A DNA stretch of 64,000 nt from Simplicispira lacusdiani (GTDB taxonomy: Bacteria > Pseudomonadota > Gammaproteobacteria > Burkholderiales > Burkholderiaceae_C): NCBI RefSeq assembly GCF_003604195.1, contig NZ_QXGR01000003.1:124001-188000 (forward strand), read 5' to 3'. Below the pieces are notes generated by a model, which was not told the DNA's origin, did no database searches, and saw nothing but the letters and a program-made list of their open reading frames with translations. Positions 42,247 through 52,625 of this stretch are shown one piece after another. How positions within the stretch are numbered: position 1 is the stretch's first letter; the number at the start of each line of letters is the position of its first letter. The translations under genes and the position numbers were made by a program.

Positions 42247-43492
42247 GATGCATGCCCTGATAGACCTCGGGACCGGCCTGCGCGCGCAGTTCCCGGTGTT
42301 GGAGCAGCGCGTGCATGGCCAGCCGCTGGCCTACCTCGACAACGCGGCCACCACGCACATGCCGGTGGCCGTGCTCGACGCCCTGCGCGCCTTCGAGACG
42401 CAGGACCGCGCCAACATCCACCGGGGCGTGCACACGCTGAGCCAGCGCGCCACCGACGCCTTCGAGCGCGCGCGCAGCGACCTCAAGCGCTTCGTCGGCG
42501 CGGGGGCAGACCATGAACTGGTCTTCACCTCGGGCACCACCGAGGCGCTCAACCTCGTGGCGCATGGCCTGTGGGCCGATGGCCCCGCATCCGCCTGGCT
42601 GCGCGCGGGCGACGAGATCATCGTCAGCGGCCTGGAGCACCACGCCAACCTCATCCCCTGGCAGCAGGCAGCGCGCCGCAGCGGCGCCACGCTGCACATC
42701 CTGCGCCCGGACGCGCAGGGGCGCCTGCACACCGCCGACCTGGAGCGCCTGCTGACGCCGCGCACGCGCGTGCTGGCCCTCACCGCCGGCGCCAACGCCA
42801 CCGGCGAGCGCCCGCCCTATGAAACCCTGCTGGCCCTGGCGGCCCGCGCTGGCGCGCTCACCGTGCTCGACGCCGCGCAGGCCGTGGGCCACGCCATGCC
42901 CGGCATCGCCACGCTGGACTGCGACTTCATGGCCTTCTCGGGCCACAAGATGTACGGCCCCATGGGCACCGGCGCCCTGGTGGGTCGCCGCACCGCGCTG
43001 GAGCGCCTGGCGCCGCTGCGCCTGGGCGGCGACATGGTGGAGTGGGTCAGTTACGAGGGCGCCGGCTTTGCCGGCCTGCCGGCCCGGCTCGAAGGCGGCA
43101 CGCCCAACGTGGCCGGCGCCGTGGGCCTGGCGGCGGCAGCGGCGTTCATCGAGCGCACCGGCCGCGCCACCCTCGACGCGCATGTGCACGCCCTGCGCGC
43201 GCACGCCGCCACGGGGCTGGCCGCCATCGACGGCGTCACCGTGCTGGCGCCGCAGGCCCACCAGTCGGCGCTGGTGTCCTTCGTGGCCGAGGGCGTGCAC
43301 CCGCACGACATCGGCACCCTGCTTGACGGCCAGGGCATCGCCGTGCGCACCGGCCACCACTGCGCCCAGCCGCTGCTCGACCACCTGGGCCTGGGGCCCA
43401 CCACGCGCGCCTCGTTCGCCGGCTACAACACCCACGAAGAAGTGGAGCGCCTGCTCGCGGGCGTGGCACGTTCCCTGGAGATATTGAAGTGA
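42239..43492 (+). CDS. sufS: Cysteine desulfurase SufS
   Basis: 417-residue PLP enzyme that takes sulfur from cysteine for cluster assembly. PLP lysine is Lys237 (AFSGHKMYGPMG), the persulfide Cys375 lies in RTGHHCAQPLLD (type II desulfurase), and VSGLEHHANLIPWQ carries the His that stacks on PLP. The usual SNVLG motif is altered to TAGANATGERPPYE, a divergence worth noting. It overlaps sufD by 8 bases; the sulfur acceptor is presumably the SufU encoded 169 bp downstream. Confidence 0.95.
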   Translation: MSEMHALIDLGTGLRAQFPVLEQRVHGQPLAYLDNAATTHMPVAVLDALRAFETQDRANIHRGVHTLSQRATDAFERARSDLKRFVGAGADHELVFTSGTTEALNLVAHGLWADGPASAWLRAGDEIIVSGLEHHANLIPWQQAARRSGATLHILRPDAQGRLHTADLERLLTPRTRVLALTAGANATGERPPYETLLALAARAGALTVLDAAQAVGHAMPGIATLDCDFMAFSGHKMYGPMGTGALVGRRTALERLAPLRLGGDMVEWVSYEGAGFAGLPARLEGGTPNVAGAVGLAAAAAFIERTGRATLDAHVHALRAHAATGLAAIDGVTVLAPQAHQSALVSFVAEGVHPHDIGTLLDGQGIAVRTGHHCAQPLLDHLGLGPTTRASFAGYNTHEEVERLLAGVARSLEILK

Positions 43493-43496
43493 AACA

Positions 43497-43626
43497 CCCC
43501 CCTGTGTCGCTTCGCGCCTTCCCCCCGCTCTCGCCTCGCTGCGCGATGCGGGCAGGGGGACGCCACCGGTGCGGCGGGGCGGCCCTTGCACGGTGGCCAC
43601 TGGCTTGGGCCGCACCAGTTTCATGC
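43497..43626 (+). repeat. GC-rich dispersed repeat, copy 1 (sufS-sufU gap)
   Basis: It shares a long near-identical core (around GCTCTCGCCTCGCTGCGCGA and GCGGCGGGGCGGCCCTTG) with the reverse complement of 44792-44929. Together the two copies bracket sufU-sufT in inverted orientation. No coding potential is apparent. Confidence 0.8.
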
Positions 43627-43661
43627 ATCGTGGGTGAGCCACAGCGCCATGGAGAACCGAA

Positions 43662-44135
43662 ATGAATACACCGGAAAACGACCTGTACCAGGAGGTGGTG
43701 CTGGAGCACAAGCGCGCGCCGCGCAACTTCGGCCACCTCGACCACCCCACGCACCAGGCGCGGGGCACCAACCCGCAGTGCGGCGACAACATCGCCGTGG
43801 AGCTGGCCGTCGACCAGGGCCGCGTGGCGGACATCCGCTTCAGCGGCCAGGGCTGCGCCATCTGCATGGCCTCGGCCTCGATGATGGGCGAGGCCGTCAA
43901 GGGCCGCGACGTGGAGTGGGCGCGGCAACTGCAGCAGCATTTCCGCGCCGTGCTCACCGGCGAGACCGAGCCCGAAGCCGCGCCCCTGGGCAAGCTGGTG
44001 AGCCTGGCCGGCGTGCGCCGCTACCCCAGCCGCATCAAGTGCGCGCTGCTGGGCTGGCACGCGCTCATGCACGCGCTGGCACAAGAGGCGCACAGCGACG
44101 CTGGCGCGGCCGTCACCCTGGAGGAAACGCCATGA
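43662..44135 (+). CDS. sufU: SufU-type Fe-S scaffold / sulfurtransferase
   Basis: 157 residues, IscU fold. Cys40 (NPQCGDN), Cys65 and Cys68 (GQGCAICMAS) and Cys127 (RIKCALLGW) are the ligands and sulfur acceptor. The inserted segment before the last cysteine (GVRRYPSRIKC) marks the SufU branch, which in Bacillus is a zinc-dependent sulfur acceptor from SufS. SufU occurs mainly in Gram-positive Suf systems; here it replaces SufE in the operon. It overlaps sufT by 4 bases. Confidence 0.93.
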   Translation: MNTPENDLYQEVVLEHKRAPRNFGHLDHPTHQARGTNPQCGDNIAVELAVDQGRVADIRFSGQGCAICMASASMMGEAVKGRDVEWARQLQQHFRAVLTGETEPEAAPLGKLVSLAGVRRYPSRIKCALLGWHALMHALAQEAHSDAGAAVTLEETP

Positions 44136-44683
44136 TGAAACGCCACCGCGAAGACGTGCTGGTGCGCCGCCCGGTGCGCGTGGAGTGCATCCCCGACGGC
44201 TCGCCCATGGACCTGGAGGCTGGCAGCCTGGCGCAGATCACCCAGGCGCTGGGCTCCTCTTTCACCCTGCTCGTGCAAGGCCAGCTCGTGCGCCTGCGCG
44301 GCGCCGACGCCGACGCCATCGGCAAGCAGCCGCCCGCCGCGCTGGCGCTGCCGGAGAAAGTGGAGATCGAGGACCTGAACGACTTGATCCGGCAGGCGCT
44401 GAGCACCTGCTACGACCCGGAGATTCCGGTCAACATCGTGGAGCTGGGCCTCATCTACCGCTGCGAACTCGAAGCGCTCGAAGACAGCGAGAAGGTGCGC
44501 GTGGTCATCGACATGACGCTGACCTCCGTGGGCTGCGGCATGGGCGAGGCGATCGCCGACGAGGTGTGCGACAAGGTGCTGGCCCTGCCCCGCGTGGGCG
44601 AGATCACGGTGAACATGGTGTTCGATCCGCCGTGGAACCGCTCCATGATGTCCGAGGCAGCCATGCTGTCGCTCGGGCTGTAG
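44132..44683 (+). CDS. sufT: SufT, DUF59 (MIP18-type) Fe-S assembly factor
   Basis: 183 residues. The N-terminal part (~1-80, VRRPVRVECIPDGSPMDLEAG) is peculiar to SufT; the DUF59 domain (~85-180) contains CYDPEIPVNIVELGLIYRCE, TSVGCGMGEAIADEV with the reactive Cys, and FDPPWNRSMMSEAA. SufT assists maturation of Fe-S proteins under high demand. The start ATGATGAAA overlaps the sufU stop. It is the last gene of the operon. Confidence 0.93.
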   Translation: MMKRHREDVLVRRPVRVECIPDGSPMDLEAGSLAQITQALGSSFTLLVQGQLVRLRGADADAIGKQPPAALALPEKVEIEDLNDLIRQALSTCYDPEIPVNIVELGLIYRCELEALEDSEKVRVVIDMTLTSVGCGMGEAIADEVCDKVLALPRVGEITVNMVFDPPWNRSMMSEAAMLSLGL

Positions 44684-44694
44684 ACCCCAAAAAC

Positions 44695-44722
44695 GCCACA
44701 GCCCGCTTTCGCGGGCTGTGGC
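44695..44722. terminator. Terminator stem-loop between sufT and the DUF2249 gene
   Basis: Perfect 12-bp stem GCCACAGCCCGC / GCGGGCTGTGGC with a TTTC loop. A T-run (GTTTTTGGGG) follows on the minus strand only, so it is best suited to stop the nnrS-DUF2249 transcript, though it may also stop suf. Confidence 0.75.
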
Positions 44723-44791
44723 GCACCAGGAGATTGGATCGGCCGTGGCCGGTAAGTATCAGTGAGCCATTGCGTTTGCTCCACCTACGGC

Positions 44792-44929
44792 GCATGAAGC
44801 GAACGCGGTCCAGGCCAGCGGCCCCCGCGCAAGGGCCGCCCCGCCGCGCTGGGGGCGTCCCCCTGCCCGCATCGCGCAGCGAGGCGAGAGCGGGGGGAAG
44901 GCGCGAAGCGCCTCAGGGGGCTCAGGGGG
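44792..44929 (-). repeat. GC-rich dispersed repeat, copy 2 (inverted)
   Basis: Reverse complement of the repeat at 43497-43626, with a slightly longer left end. Located between the suf terminator and the 3' end of the DUF2249 gene. Confidence 0.8.
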
Positions 44930-44942
44930 ATGTCGTCGCACT

Positions 44943-45242
44943 TCAGCCGCAGCAGGCGCCGCCGGAGCAGCAGGAGTCTTCGGCCTCGGCAGCGGACACC
45001 TTGGCTTCGAGCTTGCTGATCAGCACGCGCCATTGGTCCGGACCGGACTGCAGGTAGGCCCATTGGAACTGGCCGGGCGCACGCGATTCGAGCTGGTGGC
45101 GCAGGGGCACGGGGTCATGGTCGTTGACGATCTGCAGCGCCTCGCCTGCGCGCAGGGCGTCCAGGCGGCCAAAGATCTGCACATGGCGCTCGCGCGGCTC
45201 GATGGTGCGCACGTCGATCACGGGGGATTGGGTGGGAAGCAT
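44943..45242 (-). CDS. DUF2249 protein with C-terminal cysteine cluster
   Basis: 99 residues. The DUF2249 core is plain: VIDVRTIEPRERHVQIF, LRAGEALQIVNDHDPVPLRHQL, GQFQWAYLQSGPDQWRVLI. The protein ends in SCCSGGACCG, four cysteines that could bind a metal, haem or cluster. It lies 60 bp downstream of nnrS on the same strand. DUF2249 genes are frequent near nitric-oxide and haem-copper oxidase functions, so a role in NO response is likely but not shown. Confidence 0.88.
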   Translation of the reverse strand: MLPTQSPVIDVRTIEPRERHVQIFGRLDALRAGEALQIVNDHDPVPLRHQLESRAPGQFQWAYLQSGPDQWRVLISKLEAKVSAAEAEDSCCSGGACCG

Positions 45243-45302
45243 GGAATCAGCCTTTCTGGGCGGTGGTCATGAAGAGAAAGCAGGAGAGAGGCAGGGCGCA
45301 GC

Positions 45303-46514
45303 TCAGCCGTCCTTGCCGTCGAGCCGGGTCTGGGTCAGCCAGGGGGTGTAAACGAACAGGTACACGGCGAACGCGATGGCCCAGGCCGTGGCGGCAAGCG
45401 CCAGGGCCGGCGCGTACCACTGCGGCACCACGGCAGGCACCAGCACGCGCAGCACGGCAGCGCCCATCACCAGCGCATAGGCCAGCACCTCGGCCCGGCC
45501 CACCTGCAACTGGCGCCCCGTGTGGCCGCGCGCCGTGCGCGTGACCATGCCGATGATGAGCCCGCCCGTGGTGCCCACGGCGAAGGCGTGCACCGCCACG
45601 GAAACGGTCACCACGCCCACCTGCGCCAGCGCCAGGAGGGCAAAGCCCACGGGCACCCAGGCGTAGGAGGCGTGCAGGATCCAGAGGATGGGGCGCTTGA
45701 ACGTGACCCGCGGGTGCCACTTCCAGAGGCGCACGGCGTGCATGCCGGCGGCGATCACGCAGGCCACCAGCGTGACCCAGCCCGCCGGTGCGAACACCCA
45801 CAGCGCCAGCGCCACGCCGGTGCTGGCCAGCGTGACCAGCTCGAACTTGCGCGGGATGTTGATCACCAGGCCGGGCGTGACATTCTTGGTGAACATGGGC
45901 ACGACGCGGCCGGCCATCACGCACTCGATCATCACGATCAGGCCCAGGCCGGCATACAGCGCCTGCACGGGCTGCAGACCGATGGCGCCCATGGCCGCCA
46001 GGTGGAAGCACAGGTTGGCCAGCGACAGCAGGACGAGGATGGAAATCAAGGGGATATTGCGCTTGTTGCCCGCCTTGATGAGCAAACGCAGCAGGATGAC
46101 GGCCACCGTGGGCAGCAGCACCAGATCGAGCGCGGCGTACACCGGATAGGGCGCCGCCACGGCGGCCACCCGCGCCGCCAGCCAGAGCAGCGCCAGCGTG
46201 CCGAGCAGCGGCCCGCGCGGCGTGGCCAGCCCGGTCCAGGCCTTCACGGCCGTAAGCAGGAAGCCGATGATGACGCCGGCGGCAAAGCCGAACAGCATTT
46301 CATGGGCATGCCACAGCAGGGGGGATACCGTGAGATGCAGCGGAACCAACCCCAGGAACGCCGCGATCCAGAGCGGCACCGACAGGCAGGCCAGCAATGC
46401 CGTACCCAGGTAGAAGGGGCGAAAGCCCAGCCGCAGCAGGGGCCAGCCCTCCAACGCCACGGGTTGCTGCGCCGCGTTGCCCGTGGGCAGGATGGGAGGT
46501 AAGGGGTGTGTCAT
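45303..46514 (-). CDS. nnrS: NnrS family haem/copper membrane protein
   Basis: 403 residues with about twelve transmembrane helices. The signature HEMLFGFA (LLWHAHEMLFGFAAGVIIGFLLTAV region), ECVMAGRVVPMFTKN and VHAFAVGTTGGLIIGMVTRTARGHTG are family hallmarks. NnrS proteins relieve nitrosative stress and are commonly NsrR- or NnrR-controlled. ATG 46514 (MTHPLPPILP) is chosen; the in-frame ATG at 46556 sits on the operator palindrome. A DUF2249 gene follows in the operon. Confidence 0.93.
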   Translation of the reverse strand: MTHPLPPILPTGNAAQQPVALEGWPLLRLGFRPFYLGTALLACLSVPLWIAAFLGLVPLHLTVSPLLWHAHEMLFGFAAGVIIGFLLTAVKAWTGLATPRGPLLGTLALLWLAARVAAVAAPYPVYAALDLVLLPTVAVILLRLLIKAGNKRNIPLISILVLLSLANLCFHLAAMGAIGLQPVQALYAGLGLIVMIECVMAGRVVPMFTKNVTPGLVINIPRKFELVTLASTGVALALWVFAPAGWVTLVACVIAAGMHAVRLWKWHPRVTFKRPILWILHASYAWVPVGFALLALAQVGVVTVSVAVHAFAVGTTGGLIIGMVTRTARGHTGRQLQVGRAEVLAYALVMGAAVLRVLVPAVVPQWYAPALALAATAWAIAFAVYLFVYTPWLTQTRLDGKDG

Positions 46515-46555
46515 GGGATCGTGGCGCCAGGCCGGGTTCAAGGGCCTGAATGGCA

Positions 46556-46590
46556 TGCAATAAGATTCATTTTACATGAATCTTATTGCA
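46556..46590. promoter_or_regulatory. Long perfect palindrome, NsrR-like operator of nnrS
   Basis: Arms TGCAATAAGATTCAT (46556-46570) and ATGAATCTTATTGCA (46576-46590) are perfectly complementary over 15 bases around the spacer TTTAC. The inner 9-5-9 unit AAGATTCAT-N5-ATGAATCTT differs from the enterobacterial NsrR consensus as I recall it (AAGATGCAT-N5-ATGCATCTT) at one symmetric position. It lies about 40 bases before the chosen nnrS start. Confidence 0.75.
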
Positions 46591-46631
46591 ACACGACTTT
46601 CACCTGCAACCGCTGGGGACAAGCACTCCCG

Positions 46632-48377
46632 TCAGAAGCTTTCCCAGTCGTCCTGACCTCCGGCGGACGCCGCCGGGGCGGCGGGCGCGGGCTTCGCGGC
46701 AGGAGCAGCAAGCCCGGGCGCGGACTTCTTGCGCGCGACCACGGGGGCCGGGGCAGGAGCCGAACGCTTGACGGCGGGGCGCGGTGCTGCGGCCACGGGG
46801 CGGGCAGCGGCCGGCTGCTCACCCTGGGCCAACCGGAACACGGCCACGGCATCGACGAGTTCGCGCGCCTGGCTGTTGAGGCTGCCGGCGGCCGCGGCCA
46901 TCTGCTCGACCAGCGCGGCATTCTGCTGAGTGGCCTGGTCCATCTGCGTCACGGCATCACCCACCTGCGACACGCCGGTGCTCTGTTCGCTGCTGGCCGC
47001 GCTGATCTCGCCCATGATGTCGGTCACGCGCCGGATCGCCGTCACCACCTCGGTCATGGTCACACCGGCCTTGTCCACCAGCGCGCTGCCCTGCTCCACG
47101 CGTTCCACGCTGTCCGTGATGAGTGCCTTGATCTCCTTGGCCGCCTCGGCGCTGCGCCCGGCCAGGCTGCGCACCTCGCTGGCCACCACGGCGAAGCCCC
47201 GGCCCTGTTCGCCCGCGCGGGCCGCTTCCACCGCCGCATTGAGCGCCAGGATGTTGGTCTGGAACGCGATGCCGTCGATCACGCTGATGATGTCGGCGAT
47301 CTTCTTGGAACTGTCGTTGATGCCGCGCATGGTGCTAACCACCTCGGCCACCACTTCGCCCCCCTGCTGCGCCACGCTGGAGGCGTTGACCGCCAGCTGG
47401 TTGGCCTGGCGCGCGTTGTCGGCGTTCTGGCGCACGGTGGAACCCAATTGCTCCATGGACGCCGCCGTCTCTTCCAGCGCGCTGGCCTGCTGCTCCGTGC
47501 GCGCCGACAGATCGTGGTTGCCCTGCGCGATCTCGGCGCTGGCCGTGGCCACGCTCTCCGAGCCCTGGCGTACGCGCGTGACGATGCTCACCACGCTGTC
47601 GCGCATGGCCTGGATGCCATGGAGCACGCTGTGCTCATGGGTCGCACGCGGAATCTCGACCGCCAGATCACCCTGGGCGATGCGGTGCGTGATGCCGTTG
47701 AGCAACTCGGGGTCGGCGCCAAGCTGCCGCAGGATGCTGCGGGCCAGCACCAGGCTGATGACCACCAGCACCCCGGCCAGCACCAGCGTGATGAGGCCCA
47801 GCTGAACCAAACGGCTCACGAAGACAGACTGCACCGTGTCCACATACACGCCCGAACCGATCACCCAGCCCCAGGGCGCGAAGCCCTTGACATAGGACAC
47901 CTTTTCCACGGGCTTTTCGCTACCCGGCTTGGGCCACATGTAGGACACAAAGCCGGCGCCATCCTTCTGCACCGTTTTCACGAATTCCATGAACAGCAGC
48001 AGGCCCGTGGGGTCCTTGTTGCCGCTGAGATCCTGGCCCTGCAGGTCCGGACGAATGGGGTGCATCACCATGCGCGGCTGCATGTCGTTGATCCAGAAAT
48101 ACTCTGCCCCGCTGTAACGCAGGGGCCGGATCGCCTCCATGGCCTGCTTCTTGGCCTCGTCCTCGGTGATGACGCCCTTGCTGGCCTGGTCATGGTAGTA
48201 GACCACCAGTCCATGGGCGGCCTCCACGGTCTGGCGCACGCTGATCTGCCGCTCCTGCATGATCAGCGCCCGCTCGGACAGCATGAACAAGGTGATGAGA
48301 ACCATCATCCCCAGCACCGCGCAAACCACCAGGGTGCCAAGGCGCCTGGAGACGCTTAAACGGTTGAGTGCCAGCAT
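46632..48377 (-). CDS. Methyl-accepting chemotaxis protein, single-Cache sensor
   Basis: 581-residue chemoreceptor. TM1 (~13-33); a periplasmic sCache domain (~38-188) with [20 protein letters not shown] and [10 protein letters not shown]...[18 protein letters not shown] elements; TM2 (~190-212); HAMP; and a signalling domain almost identical to that of the receptor at 33850-35586. It ends in the same DDWESF tether. The Cache domain suggests a small organic acid ligand. AAAGGA lies before the ATG. It is transcribed toward nnrS. Confidence 0.94.
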   Translation of the reverse strand: MLALNRLSVSRRLGTLVVCAVLGMMVLITLFMLSERALIMQERQISVRQTVEAAHGLVVYYHDQASKGVITEDEAKKQAMEAIRPLRYSGAEYFWINDMQPRMVMHPIRPDLQGQDLSGNKDPTGLLLFMEFVKTVQKDGAGFVSYMWPKPGSEKPVEKVSYVKGFAPWGWVIGSGVYVDTVQSVFVSRLVQLGLITLVLAGVLVVISLVLARSILRQLGADPELLNGITHRIAQGDLAVEIPRATHEHSVLHGIQAMRDSVVSIVTRVRQGSESVATASAEIAQGNHDLSARTEQQASALEETAASMEQLGSTVRQNADNARQANQLAVNASSVAQQGGEVVAEVVSTMRGINDSSKKIADIISVIDGIAFQTNILALNAAVEAARAGEQGRGFAVVASEVRSLAGRSAEAAKEIKALITDSVERVEQGSALVDKAGVTMTEVVTAIRRVTDIMGEISAASSEQSTGVSQVGDAVTQMDQATQQNAALVEQMAAAAGSLNSQARELVDAVAVFRLAQGEQPAAARPVAAAPRPAVKRSAPAPAPVVARKKSAPGLAAPAAKPAPAAPAASAGGQDDWESF

Positions 48378-48704
48378 GATGTGTTTCCTTTCGTTTTCAA
48401 ATCTTTACCGTCCACCACGGCGCCCATGAGGCACCGGGCGCAATCCCCTGTCCGCGAACCACAAGGCTTCAACACAAGAAAGGCAGGCAACGCCGTCACG
48501 TTCGTGACATCTTGTTGTAAACATACCCCATTTCCCTATGCCATGCGAGCCCCGCTCCGCGAAACATCTCCAGGCTTTCCCGAAGGCCGGCACATTTGGA
48601 GAGTTACCCCCATTTCTGCGCCAGCGGCCCATGGAAGAATGCAGCATTGTCTCGACTCCCGCCGCCACGGCGGAAGTCCCGATTCGATTGCACTGCGAGT
48701 CCCG
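48378..48704. other. Divergent intergenic region between chemoreceptor and hydrolase genes
   Basis: 327 bp without a convincing gene. A frame in phase with the hydrolase stays open across it but has no family character and no ribosome site. It contains a 14-bp perfect palindrome GTCACG-TT-CGTGAC (48495-48508), a possible operator. No confident promoter for either gene could be picked; no sigma-28 match was found before the chemoreceptor. Confidence 0.5.
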
Positions 48705-49517
48705 ATGCCCCCGTTCGCCAAAAAAGCCCCCGAACTCCATGAACTCCCCCCGCCCGGCCTGCACCTGCTCGCGATGGAGTTCCGCGCCCCCTGGGAACTG
48801 GGCGCGGTACTGCCCGCTTGGCCCCTGCTGCAGCGCGCGCCGCTGGGCGACGGCCATTCGGTCATCGTCTTCCCGGGCCTGACCGCTGGCGACCCGACCA
48901 CCCTGCCGCTGCGCCGCTACCTCGAATCGCGCAATTACCAGACCCACGGCTGGGGCCAGGGGCTGAACCTGGGCCCGCGCCATGGCGTGCTGGAAGCCGC
49001 CAAGCAGCAGCTGGTGGAAACCAGCCAGAAGAGCGGCGCCCGCGTCAGCCTTGTGGGCTGGAGCCTGGGCGGCGTCTATGCCCGCGAGCTGGCCAAGGAA
49101 ATGCCCGACCTGGTGCGCTGCGTGATCACGCTGGGCACGCCGTTCGCTGGCCCGCACACCTCCACCAACGCCTGGCGCATCTACCAGTTCGCCAGCGGGC
49201 GCGAGGTGCACCGCGAGGCCGAGCACTACAACCTGCCTGAAGCGCCACCCGTGCCCACCAGCAGCATCTATTCGCGCACCGATGGCGTGGTGGCCTGGCG
49301 CGGCAGCATCCAGGCGCCCGCGCCGCACAACCCGCACACCGAGAACATCGAGGTCGTCGCCAGCCATTTCGGCATCGGCCTGCACCCGGGCGCCTGGTGG
49401 GTCGTGGCAGATCGCCTAAGCCAACCCCAGGGCCCCGGCGTGGTGTGGCAGCCCTTCAAGCGCCCCACCCTGCCCGGCCTGAATCTGATCTACCCCGACC
49501 CACAACGGGGCCGCTGA
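48705..49517 (+). CDS. Alpha/beta-fold hydrolase (lipase/esterase-like)
   Basis: 270 residues. Nucleophile elbow GWSLGG within VSLVGWSLGGVYARELA, a likely acid in SIYSRTDGVVAW and a likely His in EVVASHFGIGLHP complete the triad order Ser-Asp-His. The strand before the oxyanion region reads HSVIVFPGLTAGDPTT. No signal peptide, so cytoplasmic. ATG 48705 (MPPFAKKAP) is chosen. Substrate unknown; the GWSLGG motif and length resemble triacylglycerol lipase-like or PHA-related hydrolases. Confidence 0.85.
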   Translation: MPPFAKKAPELHELPPPGLHLLAMEFRAPWELGAVLPAWPLLQRAPLGDGHSVIVFPGLTAGDPTTLPLRRYLESRNYQTHGWGQGLNLGPRHGVLEAAKQQLVETSQKSGARVSLVGWSLGGVYARELAKEMPDLVRCVITLGTPFAGPHTSTNAWRIYQFASGREVHREAEHYNLPEAPPVPTSSIYSRTDGVVAWRGSIQAPAPHNPHTENIEVVASHFGIGLHPGAWWVVADRLSQPQGPGVVWQPFKRPTLPGLNLIYPDPQRGR

Positions 49518-49524
49518 ACTGCAC

Positions 49525-49552
49525 AAGAAAATGCCCGCGAAGAATGCGGGCA
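49525..49552 (-). terminator. Rho-independent terminator of ppa
   Basis: On the minus strand TGCCCGC and GCGGGCA form a 7-bp stem with a 7-base loop, followed by TTTTCTTG. It lies 56 bases past the ppa stop, between convergent genes. Confidence 0.75.
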
Positions 49553-49607
49553 CGGCGTGCAAGCACAGGCGCGGGCGGCGCTGCACGCCTTGCGCAGCGC
49601 CCATGCA

Positions 49608-50144
49608 TCAACCTTGGGATTTCTGGTACTCGGCCAGACCGTCCATGATTTCCTTGTGGGCGGCCTCGATGCCTTCCCAGCCCAGCACCTTGACCCACTT
49701 GCCTTCTTCCAGGTCCTTGTAGTGCTCGAAGAAATGGCTGATGGCCTTCAGGCGCATCGGGTTCACGTCCGCCACGGTCTTCCAGGGCTCGTACATCTTG
49801 AGGATCTTGGTGGTGGGCACGGCCAGCACCTTGCCGTCGATGCCGGCCTCGTCTTCCATCTTCAGGATGCCCAGGGCACGGCAGGGCACCACCACGCCGG
49901 GGTGCAGCGGGTACGGGGTGATGACCAGCACATCCACCGGGTCGCCGTCGCCCGACAGGGTGCGGGGCACGTAGCCGTAGTTGCACGGGTAGTACATGGC
50001 CGTGGTCAGGAAACGGTCCACGAAAACGGCGCCCGACTCCTTGTCCACTTCGTACTTGATGGGATCGGATTCAGCCGGAATCTCGATGACCACGTTGAAG
50101 GTTTCGGGAAGGTTCTTGCCGGGGGTGACGCTGTTAAGAGACAT
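49608..50144 (-). CDS. ppa: Soluble inorganic pyrophosphatase (family I)
   Basis: 178 residues. Hydrolyses pyrophosphate from biosynthesis. Active-site motifs [41 protein letters not shown] (two adjacent motifs with the metal-binding Asp triad) and the C-terminal [12 protein letters not shown] are complete. It is divergent from hppA across 222 bp, so the two pyrophosphatases share an upstream region. Confidence 0.97.
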   Translation of the reverse strand: MSLNSVTPGKNLPETFNVVIEIPAESDPIKYEVDKESGAVFVDRFLTTAMYYPCNYGYVPRTLSGDGDPVDVLVITPYPLHPGVVVPCRALGILKMEDEAGIDGKVLAVPTTKILKMYEPWKTVADVNPMRLKAISHFFEHYKDLEEGKWVKVLGWEGIEAAHKEIMDGLAEYQKSQG

Positions 50145-50366
50145 GTTGTCGTTCGCGATGTTGATGATTGTTAAGAGTTCACGTCGGGATTAACCCTCAT
50201 TTTAAGGCCCCCCCCCTTTCTCGACGCTTGCATGTCATTTTTTCGGGGTAAATTGCCTTGGTTGGCCAATCGTCTCCAGGCTTGGAGCACGAGGAAGCAA
50301 CGCAGCGGGGACATGACCGGTGCGTTGTGTCCCCTAACGTGCGATTCAACACCCTGGAGAAAAAGA

Positions 50367-52445
<2,079 letters not shown>

Positions 52446-52625
52446 CACCTTCGCAGGCCCCCTGGCCCGCGCTTGAAGAACGAGGGGGCCGAGCGCCCCC
52501 TCGCTGCCTTGGAACCGTTCACGATCTTTGCATGGAGTGCGCAAGGCAGCATCCATCCGGGCGCGTTCCACGGCGATACTCGCACACGATGAAAGACATT
52601 GGTATTTCTTCAAAAGAGAACTGAC

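Noticed and set aside
43586..44131. Long frame fused in phase upstream of sufT
   Set aside because: It overlaps sufU out of frame and the inverted repeat; sufT has its own ATG coupled to the sufU stop.
52481..52503. Stem-loop CGAGGGGGC/GCCCCCTCG after hppA as terminator
   Set aside because: No T-run follows on the plus strand, so it was not called as an intrinsic terminator.
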